This document shows, one piece after another, positions 1 through 7,087 of a DNA stretch of 9,950 bases (the stretch's first letter is position 1; the number at the start of each line of letters is the position of its first letter). Under the pieces are notes generated by a model. That model saw nothing but the letters and a program-made list of their open reading frames with translations. It was not told the origin of the DNA and did not search any database. Origin of the DNA: Actinomycetota bacterium (GTDB lineage Bacteria; Actinomycetota; Actinomycetes; S36-B12); the NCBI GenBank assembly GCA_009700485.1, contig WLLZ01000063.1:1-9950 (forward strand). Direction: 5' to 3'. Made by a program: the position numbers and the translations under genes.

Positions 1-3000
1 GTTTCGCTCTGGGCTTTGACGTAGGTGCCGATGCCCCCATTCCAGAGCAGGTCGACCGGGGCCGCGAGGATCGCCCTTACGACCTCATTCGGCGTCATTG
101 AACTTTCACCAGACTCAAGACCAAGTGCCGCACGCGCCTGGGCCGAAAGGGTGATGGATTTCTCGGAGCGCGAGAAGACTCCGCCACCTGCTGAAATGAG
201 TGCTTCGTCGTAATCGGCCCAACTAGAACGCGGAAGGGCAAACAGTCTTTGCCGCTCGGTAAATGACTTTTTTGTCACTGGGCTTGGATCGATGAAGATA
301 TCTCGGTGATCAAATGCCGCCACCAACTTAATGTGCTCACTGAGCAGCATGCCATTACCGAAGACATCACCACTCATATCGCCGATGCCAACCACGGTGA
401 AGTCATCGGTTTGGGTATCAACACCAAGCTCACGAAAATGCCGTTGGACCGACTCCCAGGCACCGCGTGCGGTGATACCCATGGTTTTGTGGTCATAACC
501 GTGAGAGCCACCTGATGCGAAAGCATCACCCAGCCAAAAGCTGTATTCGGCCGCGATCTCATTGGCAAGGTCGGAGAAAGTGGCGGTGCCTTTATCGGCG
601 GCCACTACCAAATAGGTGTCATCGCCATCACGGCGAACCACATCGGCGGGGGGTACCACCGCTCCACCAACGAGGTTGTCGGTGATGTCGAGCATCGCCG
701 AAATGAACTCGCGGTAACACGCTTTACCCTCGGTGAGCCAACCATCGCGATCAAGGGTCGGGTCAGGGAGGTTGGCTGGATAGAAACCACCCTTAGCGCC
801 AACCGGCACGATGACCGCATTCTTTACCTCTTGAGCTTTAACCAAGCCGAGTACTTCGGTGCGGAAATCTTCACGCCGATCACTCCACCTGATCCCACCA
901 CGCGCCACGCGGCCAAAGCGCAGGTGCACACCTTCAACCCGAGGCGAATAAACCCAGATCTCAAACATCGGCTTGGGCAGCGGCAAATCTGGCACCTGTG
1001 TTGGATCAAGTTTGACCGAGAGCGCCTGTCGCGCACTCCCATTTTTGGCATAGGCATTGGTTCGCAAGGTGGCGCGTATCAATGAGAGGAAACTCCGGAA
1101 GATGCGATCTTGGTCAAGGCTGCGGACTTCGTTGAGCGCGGCCTCAATTTGGCTGACAATGACACCCGCCTGTGTTTCGCGCTCGGCTCTTTGAATTTCT
1201 CCGGGTGTAAATTGCACCTCGAACAATTTCACCAACAGCGAGCTAATCTGCACATTCGAAAGCATTGTTTGCTGAATGTAATCTTGGCCAAGTGCCGAAC
1301 CGATCTGGCGCAGATACCGCGAGTAAGCGCGGATGAGTACCACCTGATCCCACCGCAAGCCAGCGCGAACAACCAATCCGTTGAACGCATCACTTTCGCA
1401 CTCACCGAGCCAGGCCGCCCGGAAAGCATCGGCGAAGCGCTCGGCTAGCGTTTCGCGCTCGGTTAAGCCATCAGTGGGCAGCAGCAGCCCAAAATCGAGA
1501 ATCCAAGCCGATTCCTGCCGCATCGGGCTTATCTCGTATGGATGCTCATCAATGACTTCAACGCCCATCATCTGCAAGGTCGGCAGAATCCGAGACAACG
1601 ACATCGGGCCACCAATGCGCATTACGGTGAAGCGCATAGTGCGCTCATCGGATCCGATCGGACTATAAAGGCGAAGGGATAACTCACCGGGCGGTAAATC
1701 TTCGAGGATGAGAACATCGTTAACCGCAGCGGCGCCGGTGAACTGCTCTTTATAGGCTTCCGGGAACCCCTCGCCAAACTTATGGAGCAGTGGCGTAGCA
1801 GCTGTGTCACCAATGGCACCGACAAGCGCCGCGGTGAAATCATCCTCCCAGTTTCGGGCGGCCACGGCTAACTTTAATTCGAGGGCCGCAACATCTAGTT
1901 GGCCAATTTTAGATCCTGGTGCAAGGCGAATCACGAAGTGAAGGCGAGCCAGCACGGATTCACTGACTCGCGCCGTGTAGTCAGCACTAACGCCGTCAAA
2001 TGCATCAACAAGTAGGCGTTCAATGCGCAGACGGACAGCGGTCGTATACCGATCCCTCGGTAGATAAACCAGACACGAGACGAATCTTTGATAGTCGTCA
2101 ACTCGAATAAATAGCCGCGTTTGGCGGCGCTCCTGAAGCTGCAGAACCGAAGCCGATACCTCGACTAATTCACCCGCTTGGGTTTGGAAGAATTCCTCGC
2201 GGGGGTAGGTTTCCAAGAACTGCAAGAGATCTTTAGCGCGATGTGAACCAGCAACGAGTTCTAGTTCGTCCATCACCTGCAGATAACGCCCGCGCAACAC
2301 AGGGACATCGACAATGCTCTCGGTAAGTGCAGCAGCGGTGAATAGCCCCAAGAGCCGCTTCTCACCGATAACTTGACCGGACTCATCAAATACTTTGACG
2401 CCGAAGTAGTCCAAGTAACCAGTACGGTGCACCGTTGAACGCGAATTCGCCTTGGTGAGAACCAGTAGTCGATTCTCGCGCGCCTTCTCGCGCACAGGGG
2501 TGGGTAGTTGCGAAGAACTTTTAGATTCTGAGCCAGCATTTGGCCCACTACGTAAGATCCCGAGTCCGGTGCCCGGCACCGGTACGAGGGCTTCATGACC
2601 CTCGATGACGGCTAGCGAATACTCGCGGTAGCCAATAAAGGTCAGGTTGTCTTGGGTCAGCCAGCGGAGCAGCGCAGCGCCCTCCGTGACTTCTTCGAGA
2701 GGCAAACTGACGGGGGGTGCCGCATCAAGTTCAGCAGCGATCTCGGTGGCTTTGGCCCGCATCTTTTGCCAGTCAGCATTGGCCGACCGCACATCAGCCA
2801 GTACCTGAATGAGTCTGTTCGCACTCGACTGGCCGTCAGCGTTCAAATAATCACGATCCATATCGATGCGCATCCACGACTCGGCGATGGCACCTGCAGG
2901 CCGGCCCTCGTCAACGTCCAGGTCAAGGATTTCCAAAAGTTGCCCACTAGCATCGCGACGCACCACGAGTTGCGGGTGAATAATCAACCGCACCGATCTA

Positions 3001-3302
3001 CCTTCAAGACTCAACTCGCCCGACACTGAATCCACCAAGAACGGCATATCGTCGGTGACGATCATGCCGACCGTGAAGGGGGCGTCGCTTTCGTCGCGCA
3101 CTTGGGCAAGTGGTGTATTCATCGCTCGCACCTGGGCAAACGCTCGCATTTGTTCAACCTGGGAGATTAATGCTGCCGTCGAGTAGGCGGCAACATCCTC
3201 GCCGGCAACGAATCGATAGAACCTCCGGCACAAGATCTGCAACTGGGGATCCTTCAGGGCTTCAATCGCGGCACTTAGACCGTCTTCAACCACATCAGAC
3301 AC
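1..3302 (-). CDS. gdh: NAD-dependent glutamate dehydrogenase, large (~180 kDa) type, N-terminal ~1100 residues, runs off left edge
   Basis: Oxidative deamination of glutamate to 2-oxoglutarate and ammonium with NAD+, in the cytosol. I read the minus strand as one open frame of 1100 codons with no stop; the C-terminal third lies beyond base 1 (family length is about 1600 residues, as in Mycobacterium Rv2476c). Family landmarks in order: VTDDMPFLVDS in the N-terminal ACT-like region, VYLPRDRYTT around residues 412-421, FNGLVVRAGL near 640, VEGVHLRFGRVARGG, then VKNAVIVPVGAKGGF at 826-840, VVAADKGTATFSD, the Rossmann-type VVGIGDMSGDVFGNG at about 970-984, ISAGGGVFSR and finally NGGIGTY. The first possible start after an in-frame TAG is GTG at 3302; a second GTG is at 3293. 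Neither has a Shine-Dalgarno, but TAGCGT lies 6 nt upstream of the first, consistent with a leaderless mRNA. It is a single gene here, divergent from the DUF2505 gene. Confidence 0.95.
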   Translation of the reverse strand, partial: MSDVVEDGLSAAIEALKDPQLQILCRRFYRFVAGEDVAAYSTAALISQVEQMRAFAQVRAMNTPLAQVRDESDAPFTVGMIVTDDMPFLVDSVSGELSLEGRSVRLIIHPQLVVRRDASGQLLEILDLDVDEGRPAGAIAESWMRIDMDRDYLNADGQSSANRLIQVLADVRSANADWQKMRAKATEIAAELDAAPPVSLPLEEVTEGAALLRWLTQDNLTFIGYREYSLAVIEGHEALVPVPGTGLGILRSGPNAGSESKSSSQLPTPVREKARENRLLVLTKANSRSTVHRTGYLDYFGVKVFDESGQVIGEKRLLGLFTAAALTESIVDVPVLRGRYLQVMDELELVAGSHRAKDLLQFLETYPREEFFQTQAGELVEVSASVLQLQERRQTRLFIRVDDYQRFVSCLVYLPRDRYTTAVRLRIERLLVDAFDGVSADYTARVSESVLARLHFVIRLAPGSKIGQLDVAALELKLAVAARNWEDDFTAALVGAIGDTAATPLLHKFGEGFPEAYKEQFTGAAAVNDVLILEDLPPGELSLRLYSPIGSDERTMRFTVMRIGGPMSLSRILPTLQMMGVEVIDEHPYEISPMRQESAWILDFGLLLPTDGLTERETLAERFADAFRAAWLGECESDAFNGLVVRAGLRWDQVVLIRAYSRYLRQIGSALGQDYIQQTMLSNVQISSLLVKLFEVQFTPGEIQRAERETQAGVIVSQIEAALNEVRSLDQDRIFRSFLSLIRATLRTNAYAKNGSARQALSVKLDPTQVPDLPLPKPMFEIWVYSPRVEGVHLRFGRVARGGIRWSDRREDFRTEVLGLVKAQEVKNAVIVPVGAKGGFYPANLPDPTLDRDGWLTEGKACYREFISAMLDITDNLVGGAVVPPADVVRRDGDDTYLVVAADKGTATFSDLANEIAAEYSFWLGDAFASGGSHGYDHKTMGITARGAWESVQRHFRELGVDTQTDDFTVVGIGDMSGDVFGNGMLLSEHIKLVAAFDHRDIFIDPSPVTKKSFTERQRLFALPRSSWADYDEALISAGGGVFSRSEKSITLSAQARAALGLESGESSMTPNEVVRAILAAPVDLLWNGGIGTYVKAQSE

Positions 3303-3307
3303 ATCGC

Positions 3308-3314
3308 TACGCTA
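3308..3314. promoter_or_regulatory. Possible shared -10 elements of a divergent promoter
   Basis: The 31-bp gap between the two divergent starts (3302 and 3334) holds overlapping TANNNT hexamers on both strands: TAGCGT on the minus strand (3314 to 3309), six bases before the GTG of the dehydrogenase, and TACGCT on the plus strand (3308-3313), just ahead of the AAGGAGG of the DUF2505 gene. No convincing -35 hexamer is visible on either side. The plus-strand reading would put the transcript start about at the Shine-Dalgarno itself, so it is the weaker of the two. The call rests on spacing alone. Confidence 0.3.
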
Positions 3315-3318
3315 GCCG

Positions 3319-3325
3319 AAGGAGG
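3319..3325 (+). promoter_or_regulatory. Ribosome binding site of the DUF2505 gene
   Basis: AAGGAGG lies 8 nt before ATG 3334, a near-perfect Shine-Dalgarno at good spacing, and decides this start over the second in-frame ATG at 3340. It is the strongest ribosome binding site in the window. Confidence 0.85.
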
Positions 3326-3333
3326 CAGTTGAT

Positions 3334-3825
3334 ATGGCAATGACCCTAGATGTTCACCAGACTTTCCCTGGATCCGTCGATCAGGTGCGGGCAATGCTCA
3401 CCGACCCGGACTATGCCCGTAATCGTGCTGAACAAACGGGGTCGATCTCATGTGAGGTCACGGTTACCGCCGGCACCGGTGGAGCCACCGAAGTCACCAT
3501 CAAGCGGGTCTTGCCCGCGAACCTACCCTCATTCGCTTCCAGCATGGTGGGGCCGAACCTCGAGGCGACCGAGCAGCAAACCTGGGCACCGGCCGCAGGT
3601 GGCACCTGTACCGCCCCATTCGAGGTGAGCTTCTCCGGGCCGCTGGGCGCTAGCGGGGTCATAACTTTGAGTGGTGCCGGTGACCAAACCACCGCACACA
3701 CTTCGGCCACTATTAAATCCACGGTGCCGTTTGTAGGCGGAAAACTTGAAAAGATGGCGCAGGAGCAAATGATCAAATACCTGGCCAAGGATGAGGAGCT
3801 CGGCCGCGAGTGGCTTAGTCGCTAG
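3334..3825 (+). CDS. DUF2505 family protein (SRPBCC-like), function unknown
   Basis: A 163-residue soluble protein with no signal peptide or membrane segment. The sequence matches the actinobacterial DUF2505 pattern: an opening beta strand (TLDVHQTFPGSVDQVRAML) typical of SRPBCC/START-like folds, the central RVLPANLPSFASSMVG, a tryptophan-bearing strand EQQTWAP, and the C-terminal VPFVGGKLEKMAQEQM leading into the long final helix. The family is thought to adopt a helix-grip fold that could bind a hydrophobic ligand, but no reaction is established. The start is set by AAGGAGG 8 nt upstream. It is divergent from the glutamate dehydrogenase and convergent with the patatin gene, whose stop overlaps its own: CTAG at 3822-3825 serves as TAG on both strands. 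Length is normal for the family. A ligand or partner cannot be read from the sequence. Confidence 0.85.
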   Translation: MAMTLDVHQTFPGSVDQVRAMLTDPDYARNRAEQTGSISCEVTVTAGTGGATEVTIKRVLPANLPSFASSMVGPNLEATEQQTWAPAAGGTCTAPFEVSFSGPLGASGVITLSGAGDQTTAHTSATIKSTVPFVGGKLEKMAQEQMIKYLAKDEELGREWLSR

Positions 3826-4817
3826 CCCGCTTCTGCCAGCAACGCCGCTTCACGCCAAGCACTTGTGCTGGTGCGCATTGAAGTCTCGAGCACCTGAGCC
3901 CGCCGGCTAGCATCCATCAAGTTCGCCCCGATGGCTTCAAGGTCTTTAGCCCCCGGGCCCACGATGGTTACTTTGGCCCCGAGCCCGCGCACCATATTTG
4001 CCTCGGCAAGACAGGTACGAGTTACTTGCTCGCGCCAGCGCCGCTCTAGCCGCGCCGCAACCGTGTTGGGGTGATCACTTTTAAAGGAGACCATCGGCGC
4101 AATCACGTAGACCTCATCGAGATCGGCATATGCGAGGACGTCAACCGAGGTAGCAGACACCGCCCCGCCATCGACATAGGAGCGCCCGCCAATAATTACC
4201 GGGGTGAACCAGCCCGGGATCGCGCACGAAGCCATAACCGCATCCGGTAGCCGCGAGGTTGGTGCACCCGAGCGACCGAAAACCACCCGCTTGCCAGTTT
4301 CGTAATCCATTGCCACCACCCAGACCCCAGAGCGGGGGGCCCAACCTGCCTCGGGAGTAACCGCAGAAACTAGGTGACCAAGCTCCTGAAGTGACTTTCG
4401 CCCCTCGGGCAAAAATGCCGAGAGCACCGCGGTGGGGGGCAAATGACCCAGATGGCGCAGGCTCGCCCCGATCAATTTCAATGATCCCGGCGCGGGGATC
4501 CTCGGCAGCCCAGGGCGCGATCCCCCGGTGGCTTGCACCGGATCCCAGCGGTAGCCGACTAACGGACCGGCTGTAACAACTTCTTCATTGTTGTGCTGGC
4601 GTAACTCCTCAGAACTTACGCCACAACCTAAGAGCGCCCCCAGCACCGAGCCAGCGGAAGTGCCGACGATGACATCAACATCTTTAGCGGCAAACCCGTG
4701 GGTCTGCTCAAGTGCACATAAGGCTCCGATGGCCCAGGTGCCGCCCAGCACCCCGCCACCGCCGAGGACGATCCCGCGGCGCGGAGCAGGCGCACAGTTC
4801 ACACCCGCTGCACTCAT
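3822..4817 (-). CDS. Patatin-like phospholipase (serine/aspartate acyl hydrolase)
   Basis: A 331-residue patatin-family hydrolase, expected to cleave acyl esters of phospholipids or neutral lipids. The oxyanion-hole loop is the glycine-rich GIVLGGGGVLGG (residues 15-26), the nucleophile elbow is GTSAG (Ser54), and the second member of the catalytic dyad is Asp216 in VDGG. ASCAIPGWFTP (196-206), just before it, is a typical patatin block. All core residues are therefore present and the enzyme looks functional. There is no signal peptide or clear membrane helix, so it probably acts in the cytosol or at the inner face of the membrane. The ATG at 4817 overlaps the stop of the upstream acyltransferase gene as ATGA, so translation is probably coupled and the two act on related lipid. 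Its stop overlaps that of the DUF2505 gene. The exact substrate is unknown. Confidence 0.9.
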   Translation of the reverse strand: MSAAGVNCAPAPRRGIVLGGGGVLGGTWAIGALCALEQTHGFAAKDVDVIVGTSAGSVLGALLGCGVSSEELRQHNNEEVVTAGPLVGYRWDPVQATGGSRPGLPRIPAPGSLKLIGASLRHLGHLPPTAVLSAFLPEGRKSLQELGHLVSAVTPEAGWAPRSGVWVVAMDYETGKRVVFGRSGAPTSRLPDAVMASCAIPGWFTPVIIGGRSYVDGGAVSATSVDVLAYADLDEVYVIAPMVSFKSDHPNTVAARLERRWREQVTRTCLAEANMVRGLGAKVTIVGPGAKDLEAIGANLMDASRRAQVLETSMRTSTSAWREAALLAEAG

Positions 4818-6274
4818 TTGACCCCCTCCCCTTCATCGATAACCCGCAAATGGCGGTCACCGCGCACATTGGCCGCATGCGTCAACTCTTCAAGTGATTC
4901 ACGCAAACAGTCCATCAGACTTTCCACATTCTTGATGGCCGCTCGGTCGGCATTAATCCCGAAGCAAAGACCGCCATCGTAAGACATCAAAGAAATACTA
5001 AGGGCTTGGTTCTGCGGCAACGGCATGATCGGATACGAACCAACTAACTTGGCACCGGCAACGTACAAGGGATGTTGCGGGCCAGGCACATTTACCACGG
5101 CGACGTTATAGAGCCGACTGGACAAATTCGACGCCAGCCGCACCCCGAGGGCATGCAAGGTTGGTGGCCCATAGCTTGCCATGTTGATCATGGTTTCTGC
5201 ACCGATCAGCTGCGATACGTCTTGATATTGAGCCAATTGGTAACTGATATGGCGCAACCTGACTACCGGATCAGGCTCCCCCACAGGCAGGTCGACCAGG
5301 AAAGCCGATACCGGGCCGATGGTGCTGGCCGCACCCGCGGTGCTCTCGGTACTAATCGGCACTACAGCGCGCAATTGCGAGCGCGCACTTATCGGCTCAC
5401 CTCGGCCCATCAACCAGGTACGTAATGCTCCGGCGATTACCGCGAGCACGATGTCGTTAACCGACCCGCCGAGTTTACTTCGCACATCTTTAAATGACGC
5501 TAATTCAAAATCTCCGGTGGCTAATCTGCGTTCCGCCAAAATCGGCACATTCAAAGCGGTTACGGTCATCGCCGGCTCAGCAGCAACTCGCGCGAACGAA
5601 ACAGCCGCGGCTACCAAACCGAACGACTTGCGGCCCAAATTCGACGCGAAAGAAGCAGCGCCATTTAATGCACCGCGCGCAACATCAAAGGCGACATCTG
5701 GGTGCGCTAGGGATTCACTAACCGCCGAAGTGAGTAGTTCAAAGCTTGAAGGCTCAGGCGAAGGGCGCCAAGATCCAATTGAACCCGGGCTTGACATTTG
5801 GGCATCTTCATCCAAAATTACCTGCGAGATATCGACGCCCATCAACCCATCAATCATGGCCTGATGGGTTTTGGTAACAATGGCGAACCCGCCCCCGGCT
5901 AATCCCGAAATTAGCGACATCTCCCAAAGGGGCCGGGTGCGATCAAGGGGCCGGCTCATGAGGCGGCTCACCAACTCATCAAGTTGGAGCCGCGACCCGG
6001 GCTTGGCCAGCGCCAGGCCGCGCACGTGGTACGACAACTCGAAGTCATCGTCATCAACCCAGATCGGGCGGCCGATTTGCAGTGGCACCTCACGGATCCG
6101 CTGGCGGTACCTGGGCACAAATGCGATCCGCTCAGCAATGAGTTTATGCAGTTTCTCGAGTTCGAACCCGGCGACCGGCCCTTCGAATATCCCAATATTT
6201 CCCACGTGCATCGGGGTTGTCGCTGACTCCATGAACCAAAATGAGGCGTCCATCGCACTAAGGCGCTCTGACAT
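4814..6274 (-). CDS. WS/DGAT-family acyltransferase (wax ester synthase / diacylglycerol acyltransferase-like) with altered HHxxxDG motif
   Basis: A 486-residue protein of normal family length. The N-terminus LSAMDASFWFMES...MHVGNIGIFEG matches the opening block of WS/DGAT enzymes, PRYRQRI and RPLWEM follow as usual, and the C-terminal domain has the conserved VNVPGPQHPLYVAG. In actinomycetes such enzymes make triacylglycerol or wax esters from acyl-CoA at the inner membrane or lipid-droplet surface. The active-site motif, normally HHxxxDG, reads H137-Q138-A-M-I-D-G143, so the second histidine, taken as the catalytic base in this superfamily, is glutamine. The first His, the Asp and the Gly are kept. 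Either the activity differs or this is a known variant clade; I cannot tell which. It is first gene of a coupled pair with the patatin lipase. No Shine-Dalgarno precedes ATG 6274; AACTAT six nt upstream would suit a leaderless start. Confidence 0.9.
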   Translation of the reverse strand: MSERLSAMDASFWFMESATTPMHVGNIGIFEGPVAGFELEKLHKLIAERIAFVPRYRQRIREVPLQIGRPIWVDDDDFELSYHVRGLALAKPGSRLQLDELVSRLMSRPLDRTRPLWEMSLISGLAGGGFAIVTKTHQAMIDGLMGVDISQVILDEDAQMSSPGSIGSWRPSPEPSSFELLTSAVSESLAHPDVAFDVARGALNGAASFASNLGRKSFGLVAAAVSFARVAAEPAMTVTALNVPILAERRLATGDFELASFKDVRSKLGGSVNDIVLAVIAGALRTWLMGRGEPISARSQLRAVVPISTESTAGAASTIGPVSAFLVDLPVGEPDPVVRLRHISYQLAQYQDVSQLIGAETMINMASYGPPTLHALGVRLASNLSSRLYNVAVVNVPGPQHPLYVAGAKLVGSYPIMPLPQNQALSISLMSYDGGLCFGINADRAAIKNVESLMDCLRESLEELTHAANVRGDRHLRVIDEGEGVK

Positions 6275-6280
6275 GACCCC

Positions 6281-6286
6281 ATAGTT
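6281..6286 (-). promoter_or_regulatory. Possible -10 of a leaderless promoter for the acyltransferase operon
   Basis: On the minus strand AACTAT ends six bases before the ATG at 6274, the spacing expected if transcription starts at the ATG. No Shine-Dalgarno is present, which fits. No good -35 is visible at 16-18 bp. A TTGACT on the same strand (6329 to 6324) is too far away to pair with it. Weak call. Confidence 0.25.
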
Positions 6287-6311
6287 ACACGCGAGCCACC
6301 CCCAAAGTAGC

Positions 6312-6337
6312 CAAGGGGTGTGTAGTCAAGGGGTGTG
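6312..6337. repeat. Two direct copies of an 11-mer between divergent genes
   Basis: CAAGGGGTGTG occurs at 6312-6322 and again at 6327-6337, a 15-bp period, in the gap between the acyltransferase start (6274) and the L,D-transpeptidase gene. Two identical 11-mers at this spacing could be a direct-repeat operator for either or both genes. If the transpeptidase began at the GTG 6335, the second copy would straddle its start codon, which argues for a later start. Confidence 0.5.
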
Positions 6338-6347
6338 GCGATCACCG

Positions 6348-6353
6348 TAAAGT
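6348..6353 (+). promoter_or_regulatory. Possible -10 for the L,D-transpeptidase gene
   Basis: TAAAGT fits TANNNT and ends 8 nt before ATG 6362, so the transcript could begin at or next to that ATG. If so, the protein may be six residues longer than from 6380. No clear -35 is visible. Confidence 0.25.
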
Positions 6354-6379
6354 GTCAGCAAATGAGGTATTCATTAGAT

Positions 6380-7087
6380 ATGGCTTCCCCGCCCAAACCC
6401 CGCATCATCATTGCTCTACTAGCGACCGCGGTCGCTTTGGGCTTGGTCGCAACAATCTTTGTCACCTTTACCGCACCGCTCAGTACTGCCAAAGCCGCCG
6501 ACACCACCTTGCCCCCGATTGCGAGCCCAACCACTTCGCTCAGCCCAACCCCTTCGCCCAGCCCGAGCCCGACGGCTTCGCCGAGCCCAACTGCAGTAGT
6601 GGCCCCCGTCCCAATCAAAGTTCGCGAACCCAAACCCGCAAGCCGAACCCGCAAAGCTCGAAATGTGCCAGCACTGCCGCGCGACGATCATCAGGGCCGC
6701 CGAATCGTTTATGACAAAGCACTGATGACGGTCTGGGTGATGAGCAAAAGCAATGAAGTGCTCGGCCGGTACCCGGTGGTTGGCCGCTTTGATCGGCCGG
6801 TCATGGGGACCTATCGCATCTTCTCTAAGTCGAAAGTCGCTTACAACCCGAATTCAAAAGTCACGTTTAACCACATGATGCGCTTTACTTACGGCCCTGA
6901 TACCAAATCGCCAATCGGCTTGCATGCGATCCCACGCTACTACGATGGCACCGCAATGCACTCAACGAAACAACTTGGATTAGCGATTGCAGCCGGTGGA
7001 TGCGTACGTCTTTCCGAGGAAGCCGCCGCCGCCATTTACAAGTGGGCCAAAGTGGGCGACAGAGTCATCGTCCTGCCATCGCCGTAG
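6380..7087 (+). CDS. L,D-transpeptidase (YkuD domain), membrane-anchored or secreted
   Basis: Forms 3-3 cross-links in peptidoglycan or attaches molecules to it, outside the membrane. From ATG 6380 the protein has 235 residues: a short basic start (MASPPKPR), a hydrophobic segment at about 9-31 (signal anchor, or signal peptide ending near STAKA), a Pro/Ser/Thr-rich linker at about 45-75, then the YkuD domain from about residue 107 to the end. Catalytic elements are H182 (IGLHAIPRYY) and the GGCVRL box with Cys208 and Arg210. The Ser/Thr-His that often precedes GC in this motif is replaced by Ala-Gly. The start is uncertain: 6380 has a weak GAGG at 6364-6367 and a -10-like TATTCA at 6368-6373; ATG 6362 has TAAAGT at 6348-6353; GTG 6335 is the longest reading. 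The gene stands alone, and its last 23 bp overlap the CpaE-like gene on the other strand. Confidence 0.9.
   Translation: MASPPKPRIIIALLATAVALGLVATIFVTFTAPLSTAKAADTTLPPIASPTTSLSPTPSPSPSPTASPSPTAVVAPVPIKVREPKPASRTRKARNVPALPRDDHQGRRIVYDKALMTVWVMSKSNEVLGRYPVVGRFDRPVMGTYRIFSKSKVAYNPNSKVTFNHMMRFTYGPDTKSPIGLHAIPRYYDGTAMHSTKQLGLAIAAGGCVRLSEEAAAAIYKWAKVGDRVIVLPSP
6530..6602 (+). repeat. Pro/Ser/Thr-rich degenerate coding repeat (linker)
   Basis: Degenerate repeats of CCGAGC/CCAACC/TTCGCC words encode alternating Ser-Pro and Thr-Pro pairs between the signal anchor and the YkuD domain of the transpeptidase. This is a typical extended wall-spanning linker and is likely to vary in length between strains by slippage in multiples of three. 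Confidence 0.7.

Noticed and set aside
831..3029. Several plus- and minus-strand frames of 60-125 codons within the glutamate dehydrogenase region
   Set aside because: The single 1100-codon minus frame with conserved dehydrogenase motifs explains the whole stretch; the others have no ribosome binding site or family match.
3411..3788. 125-codon minus-strand frame across the DUF2505 gene
   Set aside because: The plus strand has a strong Shine-Dalgarno and DUF2505 motifs; the opposite frame looks like a shadow.
5319..5864. 181-codon open frame on the plus strand inside the acyltransferase gene
   Set aside because: Antisense to a gene with clear family motifs across its whole length; composition is low-complexity Ala/Ser/Lys/Arg, no ribosome binding site and no recognisable domain.
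5871..6284. 137-codon plus-strand frame over the start of the acyltransferase gene
   Set aside because: Shadow of the conserved minus-strand N-terminus; Arg/Ser/Pro-rich with no family resemblance.
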